From contig CM043966.1 in the NCBI GenBank assembly GCA_014529385.2, positions 101,351,587 through 101,415,586 on the forward strand: a stretch of DNA of 64,000 nt. The letters are read 5' to 3'. Under the pieces are notes generated by a model. It worked only from the letters and a program-made list of their open reading frames with translations, did no database searches and was not told the origin of the DNA. Shown here one piece after another: positions 41,838-53,531 of this stretch. How positions within the stretch are numbered: position 1 is the stretch's first letter; each line of letters opens with the position of its first letter. Source of the DNA: Adiantum capillus-veneris. Its lineage: Eukaryota; Streptophyta; Polypodiopsida; Polypodiales; Pteridaceae. The position numbers were made by a program, and so were the translations under genes.

Positions 41838-43101
41838 TTGAACTAGAGGAAGACATTGCTCATTACAAGGACCAAGGTGAAGTCATTCTCTTTGGAGACA
41901 TGAATGCTCGTAGAAATAAGTTGTTGGAAAACAAGCAAACCGGATCACCTCTATAGCGATATCACCCAAGAGCGTCGAAAGAGCACTACAAAAACACCAA
42001 AATCTTTGGAAAAATCCCTTTGAAACACCACAAGTCCAACAAGAGTAGTCCCTTGGGAATTTACTAGTCATCGCCCACCCAAGAGATTGTGTCATATAGG
42101 AGCAAAACCTTGCCAAAGCATGGATTTATAGCAGACACCGACCAATGCATATAAAGACAAGGTCCTCCCCTTTCACCATTGAACACCACAAACCCACAAC
42201 TTCAACATCAATTCCACAATTCCTAGATACATGCCCTCCCAATCTGCCTGCACACAATTTGCCACTAGGCTACCATAGCCATAACCCTGCAGAGAACTAG
42301 TCATAACCTGAAGATCACAACTCCACTTGGGGCACTTTAAAGCTTGAGAGAAAGCTTGAAAAATTAATAGCGAAAAAGCTGAAGATGACCAAATTTGAAT
42401 CTACACATTGCTACATGCAAAATTGGCGCGAACAGAGAGCTGTCCCGGTACGACTACGCGTAGAGTAGGCAAGGCGGGGGCAAAAACTGCACAACAGAAA
42501 CCATCAAGGAGGCACAACGAGATCAAACCTGCAATTTTCTGGAGTTTAACTGAATTTTTTTAATTTTTTACATGAGTTTAAGCTATATAGAAGTCTCACT
42601 TCAAAAAACTCACTCACGGGCACTTACAGCATCCCGACAGCTGTCACTAGACTAGCGACTTGTAGTGCATGTACATGTGCTTGCTAAAGCAAGCTAAAAA
42701 CCCACAAAAACAAAGTGTACATACCATTTTGACATCAGGCATCATGTTCATATGTAAAAATTTACCAAAAATGGGTTCTCAAAATGCGTGCAACTATGTT
42801 ACAACACGACACAGAACAAGTTGACATGCCGCATGTTTCAAGATTTTGAAGAATGGATGACTCATACATGTATAATTGAAGCTCTAATGATGCAAAAGAA
42901 TTGGATCACTATGGAAAGTCACTTCTACATATGTGCAATAGTACCAGAATGCTCATTGCAAATGGTGTATCTTTATGGCAAGGCACCAATGACTTTACAT
43001 GTAGAAACCACAATGGTGATAGTGTGATCGACTATATGTTGTTTTTGGAAGCCACTCTAGAATGCATACAAAGCTTTACACTTGGTGAATGGAAACCGTA
43101 A
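41838..43101 (+). pseudogene. LINE endonuclease domain, 5'-truncated and interrupted
   Basis: ELEEDIAHYKDQGEVILFGD followed by MNAR is the G-D-x-N-A-R region of an apurinic-like (APE) endonuclease. Sequence of a different repeat intervenes at about 41921-42800, after which the endonuclease resumes: YGKSLLHMCNSTRMLIANG, TCRNHNGDSVIDYML. S-x-I-D-Y is the usual C-terminal catalytic region. The N-terminal third and ORF1 are missing. Several stops are present. Confidence 0.65.
41921..42800 (-). repeat. repeat I inserted in the LINE (LTR-like)
   Basis: Foreign sequence between the two endonuclease pieces. On the minus strand it ends CTTGTTTTCCAACA at 41921. Its other end shares ~160 bp with 45990-46197 (GACATCAGGCATCATGT, CATGTACATGTGCTTG), and its middle shares 42195-42341 with 37946-38100. 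Terminal CA and a TATA-like TTTATATGC near 42150 would fit a solo LTR, but I find no target duplication. Confidence 0.45.
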
Positions 43102-45460
43102 TTGGATCATAGGACGCTATGTATTGACCTCAATGTGGTAAAAGACCCAAGCATGTAGCCTCCAATCATGATGTGAATCATTTGTACCTACGTCTAGACT
43201 TCAAACGAGCACTTGTATATGTTGATATGGTGGACAAAATGTTAAGCATGACAGAACATCAAGAGATCCCAACATTGGAATGCAAGTGAAAAGTTTTCAA
43301 AGAAGTAATTTTCTCTTGTGCGAGGGAATTCTTTTCGGTGAAACACATGTCTTGAAAAAGATGTAAGAAGGGTAGCACCAAGAAGAAATGGTTCGACATG
43401 GAATGTAGTCAAGCCCAAAAACACTTGCTAAGGTTGGACGCAAGAAAAGACAAGGAAAGTTATTTGGAACATTCACACACATACAAAGCACTTGTTCAAA
43501 AAAGGAGGAGAAGGTGGGAAGTCAAAAAACAATTCTTTTAACGCAAGAGAAAGCACATGCATGTGGCAAGTTTTGGCAAAATCTAAAAGGCAAGCGTGTT
43601 GAGAGCTTTGGTGACTTGACTCTTGAGGATATGTATATGCATTGCAAGAACCTCTATGAGCAACCCAATGTTGATAAGATGGAGTTTTGTAGCTCCCTTC
43701 TGTTTATGCCTCCCTTCTTTACCATTGAAGATGTGTGTTGCCCGCTTGATAAACTTGCTACCTGCAAGGCAAGGGACCTTCAAGGTGTCAAGGTTGAAAT
43801 GATTAAATGGACTAGCAAGAAAACACAATATTGGATATGCGATATGTTTAACCTTGCACTTCAGCATGGCATGCGTCATGATTGGAGTGAAAATTGGATC
43901 AAACCTTTGCACAAAGGAGGAGATGTAAACAATGTGAACAACTATCACACTATAATGGTTGGTTCTTTGATGCCAAAGTTATTTGGATGTATCATGGAGA
44001 TGAAGATAAGTGAATGGGCTATAAAGAATGGAAAACGTGCACTAGGCCAAGCAGGTTTTCGAAAGCATCATAGCACTATTGATCACCTTGTCACTCTTCG
44101 AGTTCTTAAGGAAGCGTCTCGGTTGAAAGAAAAAAAATTGTATTGTTGCTTTGTGGGATTCAAGAAAGCTTTTGACATGGTACCGCGAGGAAATCTTTGG
44201 AGATGTATGCAAAGCCTTCAAGTGCCGAGAGAATTTATGCATATAGTCTTTCGAATCTACCAAAAAGTGATATGTCGACTACGTATAGGAGATGGAATTT
44301 CAGAATTTTTTGCAAGCACCATTGGTGTCAAACAAGGATGCCCACTTTCCCCAACCCTCTGTGGCTACTCATTGATGAATTGGAATGTATGGTTCTTGAT
44401 TTTATGCAACAAGAAGGCATAGAAGAGGTTAAGATCCGAAATGTGGTGATCATGCTTTTGCTTTATGCCGATGATGTAGTGCTCTTGGCACATACCTTAG
44501 AAGATGCACAAAAGCTTATGAGTGTCTTGGAACACTTTTGCCTACATAGCGGGCTCATCGTGAATGGATCCAAAACCAAGGTTATGCTTGTAAAGACTGT
44601 CAATGATGAAAATCCATGCATTGTATACAACAATGAGCAACTTGAAGTGGTAGATAGCTTCAAGTACCTTGGCCTTGAGGTTCCATCCAATCATAGATGG
44701 AAGGATTGCGCAATGCGTTGCTTGGAAGCCGGAAAGAGGGCTTAGTATGGATTTGAGAATATGTACAATGCTAGAGACATCAAGTGTTGGGACACAAACA
44801 CCCTACATGCTCTTACTTCTTGAGTCCAGATCTCTTCCCATTGAGGTCTTGGGCATGCAAAGGGTTGTGGAGTACATGCTTAAAACACAATGTAGCCCTT
44901 TGTATCGACTTCCTAGAATTGCGTATGAAGCAAGTCAAAAGGTCCAAAAAACATGCAAGAGCAAAATACTAAGTTTGGGGTGGATGCTTGACATCAAGAA
45001 ATGGTTTGGAAGATGGGATGCATGTCACTTGGTCAAGGATGCTTCGATGGACTCCCAAGTTAATGAGGCCTTCTTACAACACAAATGTATCACGGCTTGG
45101 GAGAAATCCGGAGGTTCTCGCTTCAGCCATTACACCACACACATTGCCCCAAACTACAAATATCTCTTCTTCTCTGAACGCGGTAACCGAACCTATCCCT
45201 ACATCCCTGAATCCATCCCATTGAGTGCAATCCGCACCATTGCCTCCATTTGTCTTAGCTCCCATTCTCTACGCTGTGAGACAGGACGTTGGGGCACTAA
45301 CAAGGAGTCTCATCGACTTTGCACCTTATGCCCTCATCAAGTGCGAGAAAGTGAGTACCACACACTACTTGAGTCCTCACATTTTGACCACATTAGGTAC
45401 TCTTTTCCCAATATATTCAGCCATGAGCTCTCCCTACATACCTTCCTCTCCCAACCATGA
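43102..45460 (+). pseudogene. LINE reverse transcriptase and C-terminal region
   Basis: A linker with broken frames (43102-43513) leads to RT over 43514-44745: WSENWIKPLHKGGDVNNVNN, GQAGFRKHHSTIDHL, then GFKKAFDMVPR, GVKQGCPLSPTL and the catalytic LLLYADDVVLLAH. One frameshift lies near 44350 and another near 44700. The C-terminal part (44669-45460) has LCTLCPHQVRESEYHTLLES and FDHIR, a Cys/His arrangement found at LINE C-termini, with the second Cys pair weakened to Ser. It is a non-LTR retrotransposon, by motif closest to plant LINEs with an APE endonuclease; the clade is not resolved. Confidence 0.8.
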
Positions 45461-45596
45461 TGTAGACTCTCTATTTTGACACTCATTTCAGCCATTTTTG
45501 AGCATCAAGAGTCACTTATGACCTCCACTCACACCACATGACATGTTCATTTGGTCCCATAGGTCATGTTTGACCTCAGAGGACGATAATAGAAAT
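45461..45596 (+). other. LINE 3' untranslated region
   Basis: About 140 bp between the ORF end and the microsatellite tail, with TGACC-type direct repeats (TTATGACCTC, TTTGACCTC) and no ORF. No poly-A is visible; the tail is a simple repeat instead. Confidence 0.45.
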
Positions 45597-45597
45597 A

Positions 45598-45628
<31 letters not shown>

Positions 45629-45661
45629 CTCTCTCTCTCTATGTGTGTGTGTGTGTGTGTG
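45597..45661. repeat. compound (CT)n(TATC)n(CT)n(TG)n microsatellite at the LINE end
   Basis: CT, TATC, CT and TG runs follow each other directly. LINE 3' ends commonly finish in simple repeats. Confidence 0.9.
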
Positions 45662-45780
45662 CTAAATGCCAAAGTGAATACACCTTTTTTTTTAAGCTCT
45701 TCAATGTGTTTTTTTTTTTAATCTCCCTTAAAGTTTTTGCTCATCGGGCACACCCTTTGAGGAAGATTTGTTTTTACTAC

Positions 45781-45785
<5 letters not shown>

Positions 45786-45828
<43 letters not shown>
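45786..45828. repeat. (GA)n microsatellite
   Basis: About 21 GA units; flanking sequence is unidentified. Confidence 0.9.
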
Positions 45829-45830
<2 letters not shown>

Positions 45831-45989
45831 AGGCCAAAATTGTATTTCTCCCAGTTCTTAGGTCAAAATTTGGAGCTCTCTTCTCAATGCCCTCATTATC
45901 TATCTCTCTCAATTATAAGATTCATATACTGTACACATTATAAATATTTTCTCCCGCTCATTTTTTTGCATAACTAATAACCCTGACCC

Positions 45990-46197
45990 AGACGTACGCA
46001 TTGTCTAGCCTATGCAGCACTTACAATAACCTAACACTTGGCGCTATGCTAGTGACTTGCCCTGTATGTACATGTGCTTGCGAAAGAAAGCTAAAAAACC
46101 CACAAAATTAAATCCCACATAATTGTTTTGACATCAGGCATCATGTCCATATGTAAAAATTTATAGAAAACAGGGTCAAAAATGCGCTAACAACGTC
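45990..46197 (-). repeat. end fragment of repeat I next to the G integrase
   Basis: Minus strand starts TGTTAGCGCATTTTTGACC and shares CATATG-ACATGATGCCTGATGTC and the CAAGCACATGTACAT region with 42640-42800. It directly follows the truncated G integrase, so it is a breakpoint or insertion site. Confidence 0.55.
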
Positions 46198-46771
46198 AAG
46201 TCCATAAACCAATTTAAAGGGAGTGCAATTGAAGGATGTTTTCATTGACACTTGATAATTCGAGAATGATGGATGCAGATTTTTTTCCCAATCAATTATT
46301 CCCAAGCTTACAATCTTAGTAAGCAATGAGCTCAAGATCTTGTTCATATGTTTGGCTTGACCATTTTCTTGAAAATGATAGGGTGCAAATTTGTTATGGA
46401 TTACCATAAACTATGTTAACCGATTTTATATCACCCAGTGAGAGCGTAGTGTGCTCCTCGATCACTAACAAGCTCAATACGAAGTCCATACCGCACAAAT
46501 ATGCACTCATACAAAGAAGCTATAGTGGTTTGAGCATCATTCTTCCTAGTGTTTTTTGCTTTTGCCCATTTGGTTAAGTAATTTGTAATAGTCACAATAA
46601 TGTATTACACCCGGGTCATGTATGTGGGTGGTTGTATTAATCCGACAAAGTCAATACCTACTTAGAAAATGTGTGGGTTCCCATCATGGGGTCACAAAAG
46701 CATGTTGTTGATTCTGGTTGGCATGTTTACTTGTTGACAAGAGTTGCATTATCGAACAAATTCCTTAGCAT
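46198..46771 (-). pseudogene. integrase fragment of a gypsy element (G)
   Basis: Read on the minus strand over three frames: the end of the zinc-binding part (RQCNSCQQVNMPTRINN), VGIDFVGLIQPPTYM, YLTKWAKAKNTRKNDAQTT, IELVSDRGAHYAL, then ENGQAKHMNKILSSLLTKIV and FNCTPFKLVYGLDVV. The third catalytic residue (Glu in N-G-x-A-E) is Lys. It resembles the element C integrase type (TKWVEAKAT), not the A/F type. It is cut on the left by repeat I and on the right by the LTR of F1. Confidence 0.7.
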
Positions 46772-47329
46772 TGACGGGAGCAAAGAGAGACACGAACCCC
46801 GACGGCCTCTAAAACTCCGGGGACCGATGGCACGCCTTGAGCCGGTCACGGTAAAGAGAACAAGGGGCACCAGCTAGCTTTGGGCGGCTAGGATGCAGAC
46901 CACGGTGATGTGAACACCGCAAAATTCAACACACACACACACACACACATAGATTGACAAAATGATGAAAACCCTCGGGGGTGTGAGGGAGAATTATTTC
47001 TTGCAGTATTTACAATGACCTTCCTTCCGGCGAGGCGGCACACCGTGGTCAAAGAGAGGTAGGGAGAAGAAATGGTGCATCTGCTTGGTGCGTTCTCTAA
47101 AGACGACTCGATGATGCGAAACTTGCTACCAAGGATATGTATATGTGTGTCCATTGACCATTGGAGTCGAGAGGTGGACGTGGCTCTCTTCACATAGTGA
47201 AATTCCCAAAACAAACCATCACACAAGTCCCCCCCCGTAATGCCAATAGTGCCAATTCCTTCCACTAAAGCTCTACCAAGTGCTGACCTCTCATGAACTG
47301 CCCCCTCCCAATAGTTACCTCTTAGTGCC

Positions 47330-47340
47330 CTTTTATAGGT
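47330..47340 (-). promoter_or_regulatory. TATA box of the F1 LTR
   Basis: CACCTATAAAAGGGC on the minus strand. Confidence 0.5.
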
Positions 47341-48523
47341 GTTGGATGCTTGGATTAGGGTAATCTCGGTTTGATTAGGGTAAGCTAATCGAGGAGACAA
47401 AGCAAGGCGGTGGTCCCGGTGTGGTTGACCCTTTCTTTGTCTTGGGAGTTATTAAAATTGAAAACCTCTAGGTGGGCCTTTGTGACCATCACCTAGAGAG
47501 AGGGAATTTACAAATTGGGAATTTACAAGGCTTGGGTGAAAACTGAAAAAAATGATGATGATAACCTACGGTTTACTGAAAATGGTGTCGTGGTTGCGTG
47601 ATGCCGATGATTGGCCGCTTGCCGGTGCGTCGGTGTAGTGCGTACATCTTTTCGGGGTCGGTCGGGGCATACCTTCGACGCCTTTGTTCTTTTTGTTGTT
47701 GGTGGCGCCTGCTTTGGGTTGTCTTATTCTTTGTCGATGTCGATGTCCTTTTGGTTTTTTTTCCTTCTTTTATATTTTACCAGTGTGTGTGTATATGCGT
47801 GTGGTGTGTATGTGTGGGGGTATATGTGGGTGAGTAGGTGTTTATATGTATGTGTGTGCAAGCGTGCATGGGAACGGGAGGGAAGTATGTCTATTATATA
47901 TATATAAATATATAAACATTTTTATTTGTTTTTTTGTGTTTTTTTCTGTTTGGCGAGGCAGAGGCGGGGGTGTGTGTGTGTGTGTGTGTGTGATAGAGAC
48001 AGAGAGTGTGTGTTATCTGCACTGCGCCTACGGGCTGTGTATGAGAGAGAGAGAGAGAGGGAGAAATGGGCCGCCTACGCCTTCACAGACTGGTGTACAG
48101 AGCGCGAGAGAGAGAGGGGGATGGGGTAAGGTGTGAGGTGGTGAGGGAGGGAGAGGGTGAGCTGAGCAGGTGTGTGTGTGGGGGGATAACAGAGAGAGCA
48201 CGACTAGATGGGTGGCCGGCTGCAGACGAGCGCGAGGAGAGAGGGAGAGGGTGTGGAGAGAGAGGGGGGGGTGTGGTGTGTATGTGATTCAAGCGCCCGC
48301 GAGGGCCAGGGTTAGGGTGCGAGCGTGAGGGGGAAGAGGCGGGGTCGCCTGGTATCGAAATTCGAGGGGGGGGAGCATAGTCAATGGGAGAGGGGAAGTA
48401 TGAGAGAGAGAGATTTTTTTCTTTACAAGGTCTAGCGGTGGTTCCCACCAAGGAAAAAGAGGGAGAGAGAGGGGATGTGAGATTGTGAGGGGGGGTGAGA
48501 GGATAGGGGTGGGAGTTTAGATA

Positions 48524-48524
<1 letters not shown>

Positions 48525-48601
<77 letters not shown>
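48525..48601. repeat. (GA)n microsatellite in the F1 LTR
   Basis: About 38 GA units, within a wider G/A-rich stretch (48040-48850). Long frames here (Ser-Leu repeats on the minus strand) are artefacts. Confidence 0.95.
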
Positions 48602-48607
<6 letters not shown>

Positions 48608-49147
48608 TTTTTTTTTAAGGTCTGCGACCGCTCCTAAGAGAGGGTGAGAGAGAGCTAGAGTTAGGGCTAGGTGAAGATGGGGAGGGGGTGAGGAAAGAGA
48701 TGGTCTGCCAGGGTTGGGGAAGAAACAGAGAGGGGGGGGGGGTGATATAATGTAGTGGCCCGCCGGCGGGGGTGTGGACAAGTAGAGAGAGAGGGGGGGA
48801 GAATCATTGAGAGAGAGAGAGAGAGTACCATATATGTGGTGGGCTGGGGTGCGGACAAAGGCTTAGGCGTCTCATGCTCTCGCTAGGCCGCGTGATGTAG
48901 CGTTGGAGTAGGAGAGAGGGAATATTTTCCGGAGCCAAGCAGTAGGAGAGACAGCTGGTCTTTTGGTGATAATAGAGGGGTGTGACCAATCTGGCGGCGC
49001 GCCGCTAGTGGTTACCTGGGGGGGGGGGGGGGGGGGGGTATGGTGAATGGTAAAGAGCTTTTTTTGTTTTTTTTTTCTTGGTAATAAGCCTTCTTTTCCT
49101 TAGGGGTGGTTCTCATGGTCATGGTTTTGAAAACCGACCATCATTAG

Positions 49148-49158
49148 CCCTCCCATCT
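49148..49158 (-). promoter_or_regulatory. polypurine tract of F1
   Basis: Minus strand AGATGGGAGGG, then CTAA and the LTR start TGATGG; same layout as family A. Confidence 0.65.
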
Positions 49159-49170
49159 GGCTAGAGGCAT

Positions 49171-50150
49171 TCATGCTTCTAGCCCCTCCTCGGCATCTCT
49201 AGTTGTGGAGTTAGAGGGTTCTCCCTCTTCTGGAATGTCTAGCATGAATGCTGGATCAAACCTAAGAAAATACATTTTCAACCTCCATCCATTGACTCTA
49301 GTCTTGTGAATTCTCTTATCTGCTTCCATCAGCTTATAGCTGCCATTGTCGTAGCACCTTTTGACAATGAATGGTCCTTCCCATCTGGGTGGAAATTTCT
49401 TGTCTTTCCTGGTGTCAAATCTGTTGTCATATCTCAATACTGCATGCCCTTTTCCAGGCCCTTTTCTTTAAGCCCTTGATTGAAGGTGAGCCGGCGTTGT
49501 TCTGCCTGCACTGCATAGTGATTGATTGCTTCTTCCCTATCTAGTTGAGGCCTCTCCAGATCCAGGATATGGTTTTAGAGATTCACAATTGGGCGTTGTA
49601 TTTGGCTAGCCAAGACTCGTAAGCTGGCTATCTGTACCTCAATGTGTAGAATTGCCTCCTTCCCATAAACTAGATGGAAAGGGGTGAAACCTAACGATGT
49701 TCGGAACGTTGTTTTGTAGGTCCACAGAGCTGCCATGAGATGTTTATCCCAGTCTCCTGTGTGATTGTTCACCTGCTTTGTGATAATTTTGCAAATCATT
49801 CCGTTTACCTTCTCTACCAGACCATTGCATTGTGGATAGTATGGTATGGAATGTCGGTGTGTGATGCCTAACTTTTTCATCAGTTCTCCCACCAAATCCC
49901 CTCTAAAACCTGGTCCTCTATCTAATATTATCTCTAGAGGAGTGCCAAAACGGCTACAGATATGCTCAAAAATGAACTTTGCTACCTCTTGGGCTGTAAT
50001 GTGGGTGGTGGCTGTTGCGTTTTCCCATCGAGTCATGTAGTCTGCACCCACTATAATGTACAGTTTACCTGATTGGGCCCTTGGTAAAGGACCGATTGCA
50101 TCTATTCCCCATTTCTCAAATGGACCATATGAGATGATAGGAGTTTGTGG
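49171..50150 (-). pseudogene. integrase core and C-terminus of F1
   Basis: FEKWGIDAIGPLPRAQSG, GADYMTRWENAT, IILDRGPGFRGDLVGE and PYYPQCNGLVEKVNG keep all three catalytic acids. Then LGFTPFHLVYGKEAIL, a stop near 49575, a degraded stretch, and the C-terminal part MRYDNRFDTRKDKKF ... THKTRVNGWRLK type ending at 49171. Lesions are a TAG near 50154, the stop at 49575 and at least one frameshift near 49450. Confidence 0.8.
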
Positions 50151-50153
50151 CTC

Positions 50154-51540
50154 CTAGGTTAATGTGCGATCACTCGCCACTTGACAAGCCTTGCATGTTT
50201 TACACCAATGGTATACATCCCTGTTCAAGCTAGGACACGAGTATCCTGCTTGTAGAATCTTGCTACTGGTGATATCTAGAGCAAAATGACCGCCACAGAC
50301 GCCATCATGGCAACTTGACATTACCTCTCTGATCTCACTGGACACTGGCACCCGCCTGAGAATCTGATCCTTGCCCTTACAATACAAGTGGTCGTTTACA
50401 AGGCGGTATCTGCTAGCCTTCCTTACCAGCCACTGTTTCTGGCCTTTGGTGTACCCTTTTGGACATTCTCCTGTATCTAGAAAACTGACGATATTAGGCA
50501 TAGCATCACTACCTTGAAAGAGGGGTAGCTTCAGTTTGATTTCTTCTACGAGAATGTCTTGTATTCTTTCTTTGGCAAGAGCATCTGCCTCCTGATTTTC
50601 TGCTCTAGGGACACGAAATAGTTTCACTTCTTCAAACTTCCTTAGAAGATCCTCAACTTGGCGTAGTTGACCAAGTAAAACCTGATTTTTACAAACCCAA
50701 GTGCCATTTATCTGCCTTGTCAAAAGCAAAGCATCGCCAAACACATTCAGGCATTGAATTCCTTGTGAAATACATTGTTCCAACCCAGGAATTAGGGCTG
50801 CATATTCTACTTCATTGTTGGAGTGGGAGTGTAATAACTGCCTGATGGAGAACACTCTTTCTTGTTGCTTATTGAAAATGACTATGCCAGCCTGTAGACT
50901 GGTCCAATGTTCTTTTGTATGCTCCATCAAAGACTAGAGAGTGAGATCTTTATAGCCTACAACTCTCTACCATTGGTTTTTCTTCTTTTGCTTCCGTGTT
51001 GACCTTCAGCTTCTTCTCATAAGGGCGATGAGTAAGAATTCCCGCTAAACTAGCCCTGGTGGAGTTTTCTACTTGCATGGTGTAGTCAAACTCTTGTAAT
51101 CTCACCAGCCATTTAGAGATCCTAGATGATACATCCATGTGTCGCATTACATATGGGAAAACCTCCTCCATTGTCAGGATTACAAAGGGTCTAGGCAGGA
51201 GATAGGAGCGGAACTTTGTGGTCGCAGTTATTAGCGCAAGAACCATATATTCTACTACTTTGGTAAATCTCTTTTTTGACGGGTTCATGACACGACTAGA
51301 GAAGTAAATAGGACGCATGACAGAATTTTGGGGGTCCTTTTGCATTAGCACGGCTCCGAGTGTATCACTTCCTACACTAGGGTTCACATAAAATTGCTCG
51401 TCCCACTTAGGGGGTGAAATGGTGGGAAGCTTAGCTAGGATTTGCTTCACCTTGGTAAATTGCTGCTCATTTTCTTCACTCCATGAGAAGACATCCCTCT
51501 GGGTGATTTGTTGTAGAGGGAGGACCACTTGAGATAGCAT
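50154..51540 (-). pseudogene. RNase H, second RNase H and integrase zinc finger of F1
   Basis: First RNase H: FYVNPSVGSDTLGAVLMQKD, IYFSSRVMNPSKKRFTKVV. Second (archaeal-type) RNase H from ~50935: FDGAYKRT, frameshift, AGIVIF, SNNEVEYAALIPGL (Ala to Val in N-E-A-E-Y), VFGDALLLTRQI, NQEADALA. It then continues into the integrase zinc finger (CHDGVCGGHFALD, WCKTCKACQ) and stops at 50154. Confidence 0.8.
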
Positions 51541-53029
51541 GTGAATGAACCTGCTTAAGTATCTTACCTTCTAAAGGAAAGAAACCAACTGCTTAGCGGT
51601 GGTGGGTGACGACAAAGATACCAGGGCTTGAATCTTGCTAGGGTCAGTCTCAATCCCTTTTGCTGAAATTACATGGCCAAGGAGAGTGACTTTGCTTTCA
51701 CCAATGTGACACTTATCCACGTTGAGCTAGCCACCCAAGGATTGCAGCCTGGTTAATCCATCATAGACTTTGCTTAAATGGAGGGCTCGTGAACTATAGA
51801 TGCAAAAATCATCAATGAAAACCCGTATTGATGTTCCAGAGTAGGGTTGGGAAAAAAAGGTCACATAGCGCTGAAATGTGGCCGGAGCATTAGTGAGGCC
51901 AAAAGGCATCACTCTGTAAGCAAAGCATCCCCAAGGTGTGATGAAGGTTTTCTTTTTCTGGTCTTCCTCCGCAATGCTAATTTGGAAGTATCCTGAGTAG
52001 CCATCGTACTCTGTGTATTGTTCGTGACCCGCCACTTCATTGAGAATTTCATCCTCGAATGCAAGGGGAAAGTGATCCCTCTTTGTGTTGCTGCATTGAG
52101 AGGTTTATAGTCCACACAGACTCTCCACTTACCATTCTTCTTTGGTGTGACTACTATTGGGGAGACCCATTCTGAGTCTTTGACAGGGTAGATGAAACCT
52201 GCTTGTAGCAAACTTCTCACTTCTTTAAGTAGTGCCTCTTATTGGATTACTCCAAGTCTTCTGAGCCTTTGCACTACGGGTTTACTGCCATCCTTGAGTT
52301 TTATGTGGTGTTGGACTACTGTAATTCCTATGATCTTATCATAGACATCAATGAACAAAGTAGTGAAGTTACCTAGCATGGAGACATACTCCTTTCTTTC
52401 TTCATCGGTTAACTCATTTGAGAGAAGCCTTTGTAATTTACCTGCATCCTCTAAGGACTGCGTACCTGATGGTTCCCCTTGGTTTGTCGAGAGTGTTTCA
52501 AATTGTATCAATCTTATTGGGTCTTTAAGAATGACCCCCATCAATTCAATGCTATTGTCACTCCCGTCAGTTGTGGTTGTCTCTTCTCCTGAGGTAGACG
52601 AATAGTCGTTGGTGGTGGACTCATCTTCTGAGGCCTCCAAGATCATGTTGCGTTGTTTCCCAGTCCTCATGTAGTAGAATATGGACTTCGCTTTAGCGTC
52701 ATTCATCTGAATCATTCCGGTGCTCTAGTCTTGCTTAGCTTCCATAGCCATAAGGCAAGGCCTCCCAAGAATGATAGGGTAGACCTCCCCTATGTGTGGC
52801 ATGACAAAGATTTCTACCTCCACTTCTGTATTGAATGCATTCACAATGCCCACGCATTTCACTCTTACATTGTTTGCCATTTTGGCTCGGCAGGATGCCA
52901 GCCTACTCACCTCTAGACCTAGATGGTGCATCATTTTTTCACTCATGATGCATATTTGCACACCACCATCTATGTAGACGTTTGATATTCGTTGCCCCTT
53001 GATGTGGGCATCCATAGTTGGTAGGATGT
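51541..53029 (-). pseudogene. protease and reverse transcriptase of F1
   Basis: The protease has YIDGGVQICIMSEKMM (D-G-G) and IILGRPCLM. A TAG at ~52725 and a linker follow. RT has RRLGVIQ, a stop, LLQAGFIYPVKDSEW, KKNGKWRVCVDYKPLN, frameshift, DGYSGYFQISIAEEDQ, FGLTNAPATFQR and an intact FIDDFCIYSS. It starts directly at the F2 insertion point. Confidence 0.8.
53026..53029. repeat. left 4-bp target duplication (ATGT) of F2
   Basis: ATGT here and at 62108-62111, on either side of the F2 LTRs. A 4-bp size was also seen for the A complex. Confidence 0.55.
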
Positions 53030-53144
53030 TCACGAAGGAAATTTGGAATGGCGGCCTCTACACCAAAACAAACTCCATTGCGCCACAAGGGAAATGAGAT
53101 AAGGGCACCACCTAGTCTTGGAAGCGTGGGCTAGGACCGCTACA

Positions 53145-53148
<4 letters not shown>

Positions 53149-53202
<54 letters not shown>
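53149..53202. repeat. (GA)n microsatellite in the 3' LTR of F2
   Basis: About 27 units; the other LTR has about 28 units at the same place (60849-60905). Confidence 0.95.
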
Positions 53203-53206
<4 letters not shown>

Positions 53207-53523
53207 TCACTATGAATGAAGCATTAACCTTAGTGTGTGTACAAGGAATGGATGATCTCAAACACTCCCAACACAAATAGTCATGTAGATTACCAAACAA
53301 CCACTCAAGGATTAGCCAAGATCACATCAAGCACTCTCACACACCTATAAAAGATTTCTCTTAATAAACATAAGTAAGAGGAGGAGAGGTTACTAGCATG
53401 AAACAATTTGCACTCTAGAATGTGCAAGAATAGAGTGAATGAATGAGCTTATGGGCTCATGGTGAGTGACACAAAGACTCAATGGGGCTGAGGGAGGCTT
53501 GAAATTACAAAGGGGAAGGCCTC

Positions 53524-53531
53524 TTTATATA
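53524..53531 (-). promoter_or_regulatory. TATA box of the F2 3' LTR
   Basis: TATATAAA in CCTATATAAAGAGG on the minus strand; second copy at 61227-61234. Confidence 0.6.

Larger units (their letters stand above)
46772..49143 (-). repeat. 3' LTR of F1
   Basis: On the minus strand it starts TGATGGTCGG at 49143, just after a PPT. I place its end at 46772 because the terminal ~150 bp (plus TGACGGGAGCAAAG ... GGCACCAGCTAG ... GGCTAGGA) align with the end of the F2 LTR (TGACGAAGGAAATT ... GGCACCACCTAG ... GGCTAGGA). CCTATAAAAG at about 47330-47340 is the promoter core. It is filled with simple repeats: (CA)n 46929-46949, (TG)n 47971-47992, (GA)n 48525-48601 and poly-G 49018-49038. Confidence 0.65.

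Noticed and set aside
39205-42667. CACTACAAG at 39205 and CTTGTAGTG near 42659 as CACTA transposon ends
   Set aside because: Only nine bases match, the sequence further in does not pair, and no 3-bp target duplication is present. The right motif lies inside repeat I, whose other copy lacks it.
46888-47400. 170-codon minus-strand ORF in the F1 LTR
   Set aside because: It runs through the promoter, a (CA)n tract and the LTR end, so it is LTR sequence and not a gene.
48083-48781. Long minus-strand ORF rich in Ser-Leu and Pro
   Set aside because: It is a translation of the GA microsatellite and G-rich LTR sequence.
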